This document shows, piece after piece, positions 1-8,427 of a stretch of DNA of 64,000 nucleotides. The stretch spans positions 17,329 through 81,328 of the forward strand of contig JAFUGY010000058.1 in assembly GCA_017469115.1 (NCBI GenBank), written 5' to 3'. A model generated the notes under the pieces. That model made no database searches, had not been told where the DNA came from, and was given only the letters and a program-made list of their open reading frames with translations. A program made the position numbers and the translations under genes. The stretch comes from Oscillospiraceae bacterium. Its GTDB lineage: Bacteria > Bacillota > Clostridia > Oscillospirales > Oscillospiraceae. The stretch's first letter is position 1. Every line of letters starts with the position of its first letter.

Positions 1-69
1 GTGGCGACAGGGATTATCATCTACTTTAGAAATAGAGCGTTGGAACAAGCAGGGGAAAACTGTAATTGA
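1..69 (+). CDS. C-terminal tail of an unidentified protein, cut by the window edge
   Basis: Frame 1 is open from the window edge and ends at TGA 67-69, giving 22 residues with a hydrophobic start (about ATGIIIYF) and a polar end. This would suit the last membrane segment of a membrane protein. A terminator-like hairpin follows 22 bases later, which supports a real gene end. Nothing more can be said about its identity. Confidence 0.4.
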   Translation: MATGIIIYFRNRALEQAGENCN

Positions 70-90
70 AACAACGTTAACTTACAAAAA

Positions 91-140
91 AACTTTCGAG
101 TTTCTGTTGAAAACACAGCATGAGCTTCGAAAGTTTTTTG
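91..140 (+). terminator. Intrinsic terminator of the truncated upstream gene
   Basis: AACTTTCGAG (91-100) pairs with CTTCGAAAGTT (125-135) with one bulged T. A smaller inner CTGT/ACAG hairpin lies between, and a run of T follows. It separates the truncated gene from the membrane-protein gene. Between 140 and 307 I see no gene and no convincing promoter. Confidence 0.6.
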
Positions 141-307
141 TTTTCTGTTTCTGAAAACGGTAACCAAGAGCAACCGGATGCTGCATTATCTCACAATCTC
201 ACGGAATTTTGGTAAACCTGTTAAAACATATTCTGTAAGAGATCGCCTTCTGGGACAATCCTTATTGTTCCCTTGCCGAGAGGCATATTTTATGCTATTA
301 TTCACCC

Positions 308-1081
308 ATGGACGAGAACGAGAAGAAAAAAAAGCGAAAACGGAACCGAGTGGTTTTCTTCCTCCTGGCTGGAGCGCTTGCTGCTGCAGCCCGTCCGGGT
401 ATGCGCTTTTTTGAAATGCTGCTGGCTGAGGGAGAGGCAACAGCGGCTGTTTCAGCCAAAGCGGCAATTCTTTGCGGCCTGGCTGCCATTGTTGTCCTCA
501 CCGTGATTGCAGGGATTCTTGCTCTGGTCCGCTGGCCGGTTACCGGTACAGCCGTTCTGATTTTACTCCTCACGGTTTTCTGCGGAGCTGCTGTTTATCA
601 GAGCGTACAGAAAATGCCGCCCCTGCCGGAAAGCACGCCCGGAACGCCGCGGCCTACCGTCACGCCGCCGCAGGTGCAAATTGTCACTGTGGAGAGGGAG
701 AACGGGAATCCGGAAACCGGAACGGTTTTTTATCGGCGGTACGGCAATGAACGGGGCAGTGTGTTTGTGAAAAACGGCAGCCGCTCGGATATTTGTTTCC
801 GCATGTACGACAGGCACGGTCTTCTGGTGCTGATTTTCTACGTCAGAGCAGGGGATGCCTGCACGGTTTCCGTCCCCACTGGAACATATGAGTTTCGTTG
901 CGTTACGGGAGGGGAGTGGATCGATGAAGAAGCGTACTTCGGAGAACACTCGCATTTTCGCAAACTACCTGAAAGCTATGTTTTCTATGACGGGCAGCAG
1001 GAGACCATTGTGCTTACCGAAGGGCTTTCGGAAATGAAAAACATCAAGAAAAAAGATTTTGAAGACCTTTCCGGAGATTGA
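308..1081 (+). CDS. Hypothetical membrane protein with extracytoplasmic domain
   Basis: No family recognised. The 257-residue product starts with a very basic stretch (about residues 5-13), has roughly three hydrophobic segments between residues 14 and 100, then a Pro/Thr-rich linker (about 105-125), and a C-terminal soluble domain rich in beta-type sequence. That suggests a membrane-tethered external domain. The start is uncertain because no good ribosome binding site precedes ATG 308. The gene stands alone, is convergent with the GH3 gene on the other strand, and shares a terminator with it. Confidence 0.6.
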   Translation: MDENEKKKKRKRNRVVFFLLAGALAAAARPGMRFFEMLLAEGEATAAVSAKAAILCGLAAIVVLTVIAGILALVRWPVTGTAVLILLLTVFCGAAVYQSVQKMPPLPESTPGTPRPTVTPPQVQIVTVERENGNPETGTVFYRRYGNERGSVFVKNGSRSDICFRMYDRHGLLVLIFYVRAGDACTVSVPTGTYEFRCVTGGEWIDEEAYFGEHSHFRKLPESYVFYDGQQETIVLTEGLSEMKNIKKKDFEDLSGD

Positions 1082-1130
1082 AAGAACCGGAAGCAGATTG
1101 CAACCCGGATCGATCAGAAATTAAAATCAT

Positions 1131-1165
1131 AAAAAAGCAGGGGGCGAGGGGCCTCCTGCTTTCGT
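1131..1165. terminator. Bidirectional terminator between convergent genes
   Basis: The stem AGCAGG (1136-1142 region) / CCTGCT (1155-1160) is preceded on the plus strand by a run of A, which is a T run for the minus strand. It lies between the stop of the membrane-protein gene and the stop of the minus-strand GH3 gene. Confidence 0.65.
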
Positions 1166-1188
1166 CATGGGAACTTTCAAATCTGCAG

Positions 1189-3990
1189 TTATCCGAGTGA
1201 TGTGTTATTGACCAGTGTATAACAGATCCGATGGACGCCTTCGCGAAGTGCCCAGGCAATCGAAGGATCTTTGCTGATTTCCCATTCCAGCACCTGATCC
1301 AGGGAGGCAAGGCTGGGGTTGAAAATCAGGTTGGCACCGTTTTTCAGGGCAAGGGTCGGGTTCATACCGGAGGAGTGCAGCAGATCGGTCGAAACAATTC
1401 CTTCAAAACCCCATTCTTCCCGCAGAAGATCGTTCAGCAAGGGGGAGGAAGCGGAGCACTGTTCTACGCCGATTCCGGCAGAAGAAGCCATCAGGCCTTT
1501 CCCATTGCCCTCCTTGACAAGAATCTCAAACGGACGGAGATAGATTTCCCGCAGAGTCTGTTCATCAATCCAGGAGAAGACGTTTTTCCCGAACCCGCTT
1601 TCAGCATCGCTGAAGGGGAAGTTCCTTGCCACAGCGATAATCTGTTTTTTCTGCATGGCAGAAACTGCGGAAGCAGCCATTTTCCCGGAGAGAAGAGGGT
1701 CTTCCGAAAAGAGCTCGCCTGCCTGCCCGCTCACAGCGGAGCGGCGAACGGCAGCACTCGGGGCATAGAGGCCATTCAAACCGTAAGCGGCAGCCTCTGA
1801 GGCAATTGTTGCACCGTATTTTTCAGCAAGGGCAGTATTCCAGGTGGCGCCGATCACAGCTTCTGAGGGATAAGAGACCGTGGAGAATGAGGCCAGAATC
1901 GGATGGATGCCGGTGGTGCCCTCGGAGAAACGGGAATCGGGAATGCCGAGGCGGCTGATGGCTTCGGTGTGGTACGCTCCGTTGGCAGTGAGGCGGATCA
2001 TCTCATTCAGCTTAAAAGCATCAAGGAAAGCATCCCATTTTTCGTCATCATACGCAAGGTCTTTCAGGGCTGAAAGAGAGGCGTTCCCATCGTTTTCATA
2101 GGTGGGTTGTTTTGTGGGATAGACAGGGCCGGTTTCCCCGTTGCGATAGGCCTGCAGTGCATTTTTCAGTTCGTCGGAGGCAATCTGCTTTCTGGGATCT
2201 TCGAAAGAAACACCGTCCCAATCGGCACGGGATAGAACGGCGCTGCCGTCACTTGCAAAGGCAAAGCGATTTGCAAGTGACGCACCGGTAAGATCGTCTG
2301 CCTGATAGAGAACATCTTCTTCCACGGTGAAGGTTTCCGAATCGGCGGAGAGGAGCGCTGCATGGACGTCTTTTCCCACAGTGAAGCGGTAATCCCCGGC
2401 TTCCAGCAGGTAACAGCCATTTGCAAGCGACCAGGAAGAAAGATCTCGCATCGGGAAAGTGATGGTCACAACCTCTTCCTCCCCCGGGTCCAGAACATCG
2501 GTTTTGCCAAACCCGGCAAGCTCAATGGAAGGCTTTTCAATCCCACGGGAAGCATCATAGGGGGCGGAGCAATAGAGCTCCACGACGTCTTTTCCAGGGA
2601 CGTCACCGGTATTCACAACCGTGATTTCGGCAGTGACGGTTTCGTCCTCGGCTGAGAGGGCGGTCAGTTCCTCCGTAAATTCCGTATAGGAGAGACCATG
2701 CCCGAAAGGAAACATCACATGGTTTGCATACGCTTCTTCATCTGTCCCGAAACGGGACTCGTAATACCGGTATCCGACGTAAATCCCCTCCCGGAATGAA
2801 AGCGCGTACTGGTCGCTCATGTTGGCGTAGTAGCTCAGGGAGGAAGCAAGAACGGCAGGATCGGAGGAGAGGGAAGATACCCACGTGTCGGTCGTCCGGC
2901 CGGAGGGATTGATTTCGCCCGCCAGAATTCCGGCAAGTTCGGAATACCCGCGTGCCCCCGGCAAGCCGATCCAAAGCACGGCATCGATGGAATCGTATGC
3001 GGACAAAAACCCCAGCTCAACAGCACCGCCGGAGCGAATGATCAGAATGACATGCTCAAACTCTTTGCAGATTTTATCAAGAACCTGGCGTTGGGAGCTG
3101 CCTTCCTACATGATCTGCGTGCCGGATAAAGAAGGTGTTTCGCCATCGGCCGGAAGCGCAGAGAGAACCAGAAGCGCCTGGGAAGAATAGCTTTTGGCGC
3201 TGCGAATCACGGAGGCATCCGGCATATGCCAGGCGTCCGGCTCCGAGCGGGAGACAAGGGCAGTGATACGGGCTTTCAACTTACCGGGCAGATTATCCGG
3301 CTCTGCCAGCAGCTTCTGATAGTAGTTCCCGAGTTCCGGGTTTGCCGAAATACCGTGATCGGCAAGGGCGTCGATCAGGGATACTTCTTCACCGGAGGAG
3401 ACGGATCGATACGCATCATCCCCAAAGACATTGAGCTTCGTTTCTTCCAGAGGGAGAAGGTTGTCATCATTTTTCAACAGGACGAAGCCCTCGTCACACA
3501 GCTCAGCAGAAAGCATGTAGGCGGAAGCTCTTGCCATGTCAACCTCGGATCCGGTGGTTGTATATTTTGCAATTTTCCGGATTCGCCAGTAAGCCTGAGC
3601 AGATGGCCAGCCAAAGAAAACCAGACATACAAGTAGCACCAGCGCAAGAATGGTGTTGCGAACCCTTCGGCCGCGGTGGATGCGCCTTTTGAAGGCTCGA
3701 AAGCCCTTTTTCCGGGCTTTTTGTTCTGCCTGATCCACCTGGCGCAGCCCGGCTTTAAAGTCCTTTTTGCGCTGCTTCCATTTTTTCCGAAACGCTTTAT
3801 TTTCGGCAGCATCTGCGCAGTCCTTTTTTTCTTTCAGATATTGTGCGCCTTCGGCACGGGCCTGCTTCCGGTAGGCTTTTACGGTTGCTTTGTCCGGCTT
3901 CAAAGTGCTGCTAACCGGTGCAGGGAGGTCACCGGCAGGAACAATGGCATCCTGCGCGGTCGTCACTTCATCACTTCTTGTTTCGTCCAT
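1189..3990 (-). pseudogene. Membrane-anchored GH3 family protein, permuted domains, interrupted by in-frame TAG
   Basis: Read through one TAG (3106-3108), this frame gives about 930 residues. Order: basic charged N-terminus, one membrane segment, GH3 C-terminal sandwich domain (LLKNDDNLLPL motif), fibronectin III-like region (FPFGHGLSYTEF), then the GH3 barrel. This is the permuted order known from some Butyrivibrio and Ruminococcus beta-glucosidases. The nucleophile Asp is present (STDLL, codon 1384-1386), but the substrate-binding Lys-His is Arg-Asn (ARNF) and the GR of the GRNFEYF region is lost. Compare the intact paralogue at 58367. ATG 3990 is chosen because AAAGGA precedes it; a longer frame to 4026 exists. 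No ribosome binding site supports restart after the stop. Likely a decaying gene or non-catalytic homologue; a sequencing error at the TAG cannot be excluded. Confidence 0.75.
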
Positions 3991-4119
3991 AGGAGTTTCC
4001 TTTCTGTATTGCTTTATAAGAAACATCGTCTGTTATACTTGACAGGAATGACAACACCATATTTTACACTATTTTCATTCGGATGTACATAAAAAAATCT
4101 GAAACCATCCTTGAAAGGC

Positions 4120-4148
4120 TTGCGTTTTCCTTCACGGGATAGTAGAAT
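4120..4148 (+). promoter_or_regulatory. Promoter of the AEC transporter gene
   Basis: TTGCGT (4120-4125) and TAGAAT (4143-4148) with a 17-base spacer, 33 bases before the start codon. Confidence 0.5.
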
Positions 4149-4180
4149 ACGTTGACTATCGGAAAAGAGGATATATCACG

Positions 4181-5095
4181 ATGGATTTTTCTGGGCTACT
4201 GATTAAAATGCTGATTTTTTTCGTGCTGCTTGTGATTGGCTACTGGGCGGCGCGAAAAGGCTTTCTCAGCAGGGATTTTGCAAAGTCTGCAAGCTGGCTT
4301 CTGGTGAATGTGCTGCTTTCGGCTTCCATTGTAAATTCCGTTTTGGGCGAAAGACCGGAGTTGCCTCCGAAAGAACTGTGGTTCGCTTTTTCTGTCATGA
4401 TGGCGGTTTTTGTTCTGCTTTACGGGATTGCGACGATCTGTGCACATTTTGATGAAAAGCAAACGGCTCCGCAGACCATCCTTCTTCTGTCGGCAGTCAA
4501 CACGCTGTTTGTAGGCATCCCGGTCGTGCAGGTGATGAAAGGCGGAGAGGCTGTGTTCTATCTCGGCATTTCCAGCGTCCCCTTCAATCTGTTTCTCTAT
4601 ACTTACGGGGTTTGGCAATTGAACAGAGGAAAAGGAAAAAGCGGAGCCCGCCTCGCTGATATTATTACCATGCCGCTGATTGCAGCGCTTCTTTCTCTGG
4701 TGATTTTTGTGTTTCACATCCGCATGCCGAGAGCCGTCACAGAATTTTTCAGCACCGTTTCAGCCGGGACGGTCCCGGTTTCCATGCTGGTGATCGGAGC
4801 CACGCTCGGGCCTGTCAGTTTGAAGGAAGCGTTTCTGAACAAAAAGCTTTATTTGCTCAGCCTGATCCGGCTGATTGTAACCCCGCTTCTGGTCTATTTT
4901 GTATTCCGGCCGTTTATCCACAATGACGTGCTGCTTCTCAGTGTAGTTGTCATAGCGGCCTGCCCTGCCGGAACGCTTTGCACGCCTGTTTCGATTCAAT
5001 ATGGGTATGATCCGAAATATACTTCCGAGTGCATTATGCTGACAACCGTCCTTTGCATGCTGACGCTGCCCGCACTGTTGTATGTTCTGTTTTAA
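4181..5095 (+). CDS. AEC family transporter (auxin efflux carrier-like permease)
   Basis: The 304-residue product is almost wholly hydrophobic, with about ten membrane segments in two halves of five, the layout of the AEC family. These carriers move organic anions such as malate, or amino-acid derivatives, across the cytoplasmic membrane. The substrate cannot be inferred here. The start ATG 4181 has AAAAGAGG about 10 bases upstream and a promoter at 4120-4148. It is a single-gene unit; the next promoter lies just after its stop. It diverges from the broken GH3 gene. Confidence 0.85.
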   Translation: MDFSGLLIKMLIFFVLLVIGYWAARKGFLSRDFAKSASWLLVNVLLSASIVNSVLGERPELPPKELWFAFSVMMAVFVLLYGIATICAHFDEKQTAPQTILLLSAVNTLFVGIPVVQVMKGGEAVFYLGISSVPFNLFLYTYGVWQLNRGKGKSGARLADIITMPLIAALLSLVIFVFHIRMPRAVTEFFSTVSAGTVPVSMLVIGATLGPVSLKEAFLNKKLYLLSLIRLIVTPLLVYFVFRPFIHNDVLLLSVVVIAACPAGTLCTPVSIQYGYDPKYTSECIMLTTVLCMLTLPALLYVLF

Positions 5096-5115
5096 TCAAG
5101 TTTAACTGAAAGCAG

Positions 5116-5143
5116 TTGACAAAGAAAAGAATTCTGCTATAAT
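5116..5143 (+). promoter_or_regulatory. Promoter of the metK riboswitch operon
   Basis: TTGACA (5116-5121) and TATAAT (5138-5143), 16-base spacer. Both boxes match consensus exactly, and the S-box begins about 20 bases after the -10 box. Confidence 0.85.
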
Positions 5144-5162
5144 ACGGCATGACAATTGAACA

Positions 5163-5256
5163 CCTTATCAAGAGTGAGGGAGGGAACGGCCCGATGATCT
5201 CACAGCAACCAGCCCATGCGGCATGGTGCTAAATCCGGCGGTGACGAGAGATGAGG
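5163..5256 (+). promoter_or_regulatory. SAM-I (S-box) riboswitch aptamer
   Basis: The conserved S-box pieces occur in order: CTTATC with AAGAGTG, GGAGGGA, GGCCCGATGA, CAGCAACC, GGTGCTAAATCC. The closing helix P1 pairs CTTATC (5164-5169) with GATGAG (5250-5255). SAM binding stabilises the aptamer and lets the downstream terminator form, lowering expression of metK and the two genes after it. Confidence 0.95.
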
Positions 5257-5273
5257 CTGCAGCTTTAAATGTG

Positions 5274-5310
5274 AAATCCCCGCCGGAAGGCAGGGATTTT
5301 GTGTTTTTTG
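5274..5310 (+). terminator. Riboswitch-controlled terminator
   Basis: AAATCCC (5274-5280) pairs with GGGATTT (5293-5299), followed by TGTGTTTTTTG. It lies between aptamer and metK as the expression platform; no antiterminator helix was drawn by hand. Confidence 0.8.
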
Positions 5311-5338
5311 TATTTTATGAAGGAGGAATAATGATATT

Positions 5339-6523
5339 ATGGCACACTATCTTTTTACATCGGAATCTGTGACGGAAGGGCATCCGGATAAAATCTGCGA
5401 CCAGATTTCAGATGCTGTTCTCGATGCAATTTTGAAAGAGGATCCCGACGCCCGCGTCGCCTGCGAAACCACCGCTTCCACAGGTCTTGTGCATATCATG
5501 GGAGAAATTTCTACCAAGACGTATGTGGACATTGCCGGCATTGCCCGGAGTGTCATCCGTGACATCGGGTATGACCGTGCCAAATACGGTTTTGACAGTG
5601 AAACCTGCGGGGTTGTCGTCAACATCGACGAGCAGTCTGCCGATATCGCCCTCGGAGTGGACAAAGCGCTGGAAAACAAAAGCGGCGAAGATGCCGAGCT
5701 TCAGAACGGCGCCGGTGATCAGGGGATGATGTTCGGTTATGCCTGCACGGAGACACCGGAACTGATGCCTCTGCCGATTTCCCTGGCCCATAAGCTGGCA
5801 AAGCGTCTGACCGAGATCAGGAAAAAAGGCCTTGTCTCCTATCTGCGCCCGGATGGAAAAACCCAGGTGACGGTGGAGTATGACGAGCAGAGAAAACCGG
5901 TTCGTGTGGACACGGTTGTGGTCTCTACCCAGCATGCACCGGAAGTCGATATGGAAGATCTCCGCCGGGATATCATTGACCTTGTGATCAAACCTGTGAT
6001 TCCGAGTGAATTGCTGGACGAAAAGACAAAATATTATGTTAACCAGACAGGGCGTTTCGTCATCGGCGGACCACAGGGAGATTCCGGCCTCACCGGCAGA
6101 AAAATCATTGTGGATACCTACGGCGGAAGCGCTCCTCACGGCGGTGGTGCATTCTCCGGCAAGGACCCGACAAAAGTGGACAGAAGCGCCGCTTATGCTG
6201 CCCGCTATGTGGCGAAAAACGTGGTGGCTGCAGGTTTGGCAGAGCGCTGCCAGGTGCAGCTTGCCTATGCCATCGGCGTTGCAAGACCTGTTTCCGTGCT
6301 GGTTGAGACGTTTGGCACCGGAAAGGTTGACGATGCCGTGCTGAGCGCTGCTGTGGAAAAAGTGTTCGATCTCCGGCCCTCTGCCATCATCCGTGATCTG
6401 GATCTTCGCAAGCCGATCTATCGCAGCCTTGCGGCTTACGGCCATATCGGGAGAGAAGATCTCGGCGTTCGCTGGGAAGCAACTGACCGTACAGAGCAGC
6501 TTCTGAAAGCGGTGAACGGATAA
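5339..6523 (+). CDS. metK: S-adenosylmethionine synthase
   Basis: MetK makes SAM from methionine and ATP in the cytoplasm. The 394-residue length is typical. Signature motifs are [16 protein letters not shown] near the N-terminus (ATP and Mg binding), [12 protein letters not shown] around residue 122, and the glycine-rich [19 protein letters not shown] around residue 260. Start ATG 5339 has AGGAGG about 12 bases upstream. It is controlled by the S-box riboswitch just before it and overlaps the next gene by one base, so DUF1643 and Nudix genes share its transcript. No anomalies. Confidence 0.98.
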   Translation: MAHYLFTSESVTEGHPDKICDQISDAVLDAILKEDPDARVACETTASTGLVHIMGEISTKTYVDIAGIARSVIRDIGYDRAKYGFDSETCGVVVNIDEQSADIALGVDKALENKSGEDAELQNGAGDQGMMFGYACTETPELMPLPISLAHKLAKRLTEIRKKGLVSYLRPDGKTQVTVEYDEQRKPVRVDTVVVSTQHAPEVDMEDLRRDIIDLVIKPVIPSELLDEKTKYYVNQTGRFVIGGPQGDSGLTGRKIIVDTYGGSAPHGGGAFSGKDPTKVDRSAAYAARYVAKNVVAAGLAERCQVQLAYAIGVARPVSVLVETFGTGKVDDAVLSAAVEKVFDLRPSAIIRDLDLRKPIYRSLAAYGHIGREDLGVRWEATDRTEQLLKAVNG

Positions 6524-7149
6524 TGCCGCATATCCCGGCCGGGGAGAGCTGCAACACTGAGCTGCTCTCTTTCGAGGATGCACTTGCTCTTTCCGGAAAA
6601 AGCGGTGGATATGATCCGACCCGCTGGATTTACGTGCCGGATTTTTACACCGAGTACCGTTATATTCTCGGCACACGGGGAGAAAACCCGCTGATTTGCA
6701 TCGGAATTAACCCGTCCACTGCCGCACCGGACGATCTTGACAACACGCTGAAGTCGGTTTCGCGTATTGCCCTTGCCAACGGGTTCGACAGTTTCATCAT
6801 GTTCAACGTGTATGCCCAGCGGGCGACTGATCCTGACCTGATGGACAAAACCTTCAACCCTCGGCTTCATGAGGAAAACATGCGGGCGTTTGCTTATATC
6901 CTGTCCCATGTGGGAGAGGGAATCGAGCCGGCTGTCTGGGCAGCCTGGGGGACGATTCTGACCAAGCGCCCTTACCTGCCGTCCTGTGTAAAGGATATGG
7001 TCACCATCGGCGAGCAGTATCATGCGCGCTGGCTCTGTGTCGGCAAATGTTCCAAGGCAGGGCATCCGCATCATCCGCTTTATTTGCGGAAGGATGAAAA
7101 AACCGTCCCCTTTGATATCGAGGCGTATCTCAAGGAGGTAGCACCGTGA
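6523..7149 (+). CDS. DUF1643 domain-containing protein
   Basis: The 208-residue protein carries the DUF1643 hallmarks: INPSTA around residue 65, a following DNT and a conserved FNVYAQRATDP segment, with GKCSKAGHPHHPLYL near the end. The biochemical role of this family is not established as far as I know. It has no signal peptide, so it is probably cytoplasmic. Its ATG shares one base with the metK stop and its stop overlaps the Nudix GTG start, so it is translationally coupled and lies under the SAM riboswitch. Confidence 0.85.
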   Translation: MPHIPAGESCNTELLSFEDALALSGKSGGYDPTRWIYVPDFYTEYRYILGTRGENPLICIGINPSTAAPDDLDNTLKSVSRIALANGFDSFIMFNVYAQRATDPDLMDKTFNPRLHEENMRAFAYILSHVGEGIEPAVWAAWGTILTKRPYLPSCVKDMVTIGEQYHARWLCVGKCSKAGHPHHPLYLRKDEKTVPFDIEAYLKEVAP

Positions 7150-7721
7150 ATCGTATCCGATTGACTGAACAGATCCAGGATTATTGCCCCTGGAATGAGC
7201 AGGAAGCTGCCGACAAAGAGGTGATTCTCCGTTTTCTTGCTGAAAACGAAGACGCCTTTGAGCGCGAAAACCGAATCGCCCATATGACGGCCTCGGCATG
7301 GGTTGTCAACCGTGAGAGGACGAAAGTTCTCATGGTATATCATAAGATTTATGATTCCTGGTCCTGGACGGGAGGGCACGCAGACGGCGAAACAGATCTT
7401 CTCGCAGTTGCTTTGCGGGAAGTGCGGGAGGAAACGGGCGTCAAAAATGTTGCTGCCGTCTCGGAGGAACTTTTCTCACTCGAGGTCCTGACAGTGGATG
7501 GGCATGAAAAGCGAGGGAAGTACGTGCCGAGTCATCTTCATTTAAATGTCACGTATCTTCTGGAAGCCGATGAAGGAGATCTTTTGACAATCTGTGAGGA
7601 TGAAAACAAAGGGGTTGCCTGGTTTTCACTGGAGGACGCCTTGAAGGCCTCTTCGGAGCCCTGGTTTGTCCGGCGGATTTACAGCAAACTGAATGAAAAA
7701 CTGAAACAACTGAAACAATAA
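7146..7721 (+). CDS. Nudix hydrolase
   Basis: The 191-residue protein contains a full Nudix box, G-x5-E-x7-REVREETGV (GGHADGETD...LREVREETGV, about residues 76-98), which binds metal and cleaves nucleoside diphosphate-linked compounds. The exact substrate is unknown. It starts with GTG 7146 inside the stop of the DUF1643 gene (4-base overlap), so it is the third gene of the SAM-controlled operon. The C-terminus is Lys/Gln-rich. Confidence 0.9.
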   Translation: MNRIRLTEQIQDYCPWNEQEAADKEVILRFLAENEDAFERENRIAHMTASAWVVNRERTKVLMVYHKIYDSWSWTGGHADGETDLLAVALREVREETGVKNVAAVSEELFSLEVLTVDGHEKRGKYVPSHLHLNVTYLLEADEGDLLTICEDENKGVAWFSLEDALKASSEPWFVRRIYSKLNEKLKQLKQ

Positions 7722-7723
7722 AA

Positions 7724-7753
7724 AATTCCCCCGGGATTGCTCCCGGGGGAATT
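7724..7753 (-). terminator. Strong intrinsic terminator of the minus-strand RNA
   Basis: A perfect 13-bp stem, AATTCCCCCGGGA (7724-7736) with TCCCGGGGGAATT (7741-7753), loop TTGC. The run of A at 7720-7725 is a T run only on the minus strand, so the primary direction is minus, ending the structured RNA. It may also stop the Nudix transcript. Confidence 0.85.
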
Positions 7754-7951
7754 CCCACTGTGCCGTGCCGGCCCAATTATAACCTGCACAAAGTGAGCAG
7801 GTGGGTCGCCTAAGTTCTGTTTCGCGCTTCCTTCTTCCAGCATAAGCCGGGAGGCCTGCAATCCGCAGACTCAAATCGGCATCCCTTATAAGAGATGTGG
7901 GTTTAACGGACCGTACTGCCGAAAACGGCAACACAGCCGCAGCAGGCAAGA
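7754..7951 (-). ncRNA. Structured non-coding RNA candidate, class not assigned
   Basis: About 200 bases between the DUF1292 stop and a minus-strand terminator hold no open gene but many helices. Local hairpins: ACCTGC/GCAGGT (7782-7802), CCAGC/GCCGG (7837-7850), CTGC/GCAG (7856-7868), CATC/GATG (7880-7897), GCCG/CGGC (7918-7929). Long-range pairs close the fold: CTGTG (7758-7762) with CACAG (7932-7936), and CGGCCC (7769-7774) with GGACCG (7908-7913, one G-U in the RNA). A multibranched, highly ordered RNA is likely. 6S RNA or the raiA motif are possibilities I cannot decide by eye. It may be cut from the DUF1292 transcript, since no separate promoter was found. Confidence 0.6.
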
Positions 7952-7954
7952 TGA

Positions 7955-8254
7955 TTAATCTTCCGCAGGCTCGTCTTCCTCGTCGTCAAAGAGGAGAACC
8001 ATAAACTTGTTATAAACGTCATCAAGCTCAGCATCATCGTCGATCGATTCAAAAAGCTCGTCTCCGTTTTCGTCCAGCACGCTGCGGAGAATTACCAGAC
8101 CGTAATCCGGATCGTTTTCATCGATGTTTGCAGGGAGAAATGCGACGTAGGTGCTGCCGTTATAATCAATCTCGTCAATATACTCCAGCTCGAATTCCTG
8201 CCCGTCGTCATCCACGATGGTGACAAGATCGCCTTCGCTGTTAAAGTCACTCAT
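7955..8254 (-). CDS. DUF1292 family protein
   Basis: A very acidic 99-residue protein fitting DUF1292: it begins with an ITVEDDxGxEFELE-like segment (LVTIVDDDGQEFELEYID), continues with YVAFLP, and ends in Asp/Glu repeats. The molecular function is unknown. The ATG at 8254 is preceded by AGGAGGTCAA, a strong ribosome binding site. The structured RNA lies directly downstream on the same strand. The gene diverges from the penicillin-binding protein gene. Confidence 0.85.
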   Translation of the reverse strand: MSDFNSEGDLVTIVDDDGQEFELEYIDEIDYNGSTYVAFLPANIDENDPDYGLVILRSVLDENGDELFESIDDDAELDDVYNKFMVLLFDDEEDEPAED

Positions 8255-8383
8255 TCACTTGACCTCCTGATCTCGTTCATGAATATATAATACAATAGTT
8301 TTTCCAAGAAATCAATAGGGAGATAGTTTCCAAACGTTTACAATTTCTTTTCTATTTTTACACTGTACCGTCTTGACAAGCTA

Positions 8384-8392
8384 TGTTATAAT
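8384..8392 (+). promoter_or_regulatory. Extended -10 promoter element for the PBP gene
   Basis: TGTTATAAT (8384-8392) is an extended -10 box. A TTGACA at 8373-8378 is only 8 bases upstream, too close to act as its -35, so the assignment rests on the extended -10 alone. Confidence 0.4.
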
Positions 8393-8427
8393 AAACAATC
8401 AGTTTTATCGCAAAGGAGGGATGACAG

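Noticed and set aside
5408-6676. Long minus-strand open frame (422 codons) over metK
   Set aside because: It lies fully opposite a well-identified gene, has no recognisable domain, and follows from the codon bias of metK.
7754-7951. SRP RNA, tmRNA or RNase P RNA for the structured region
   Set aside because: The conserved SRP apical loop, the tmRNA ends and the RNase P core sequences are not present, and the length is too short for the last two.
8373-8378. TTGACA as -35 box of the PBP promoter
   Set aside because: Only 8 bases separate it from the TATAAT at 8387-8392, which is too short.
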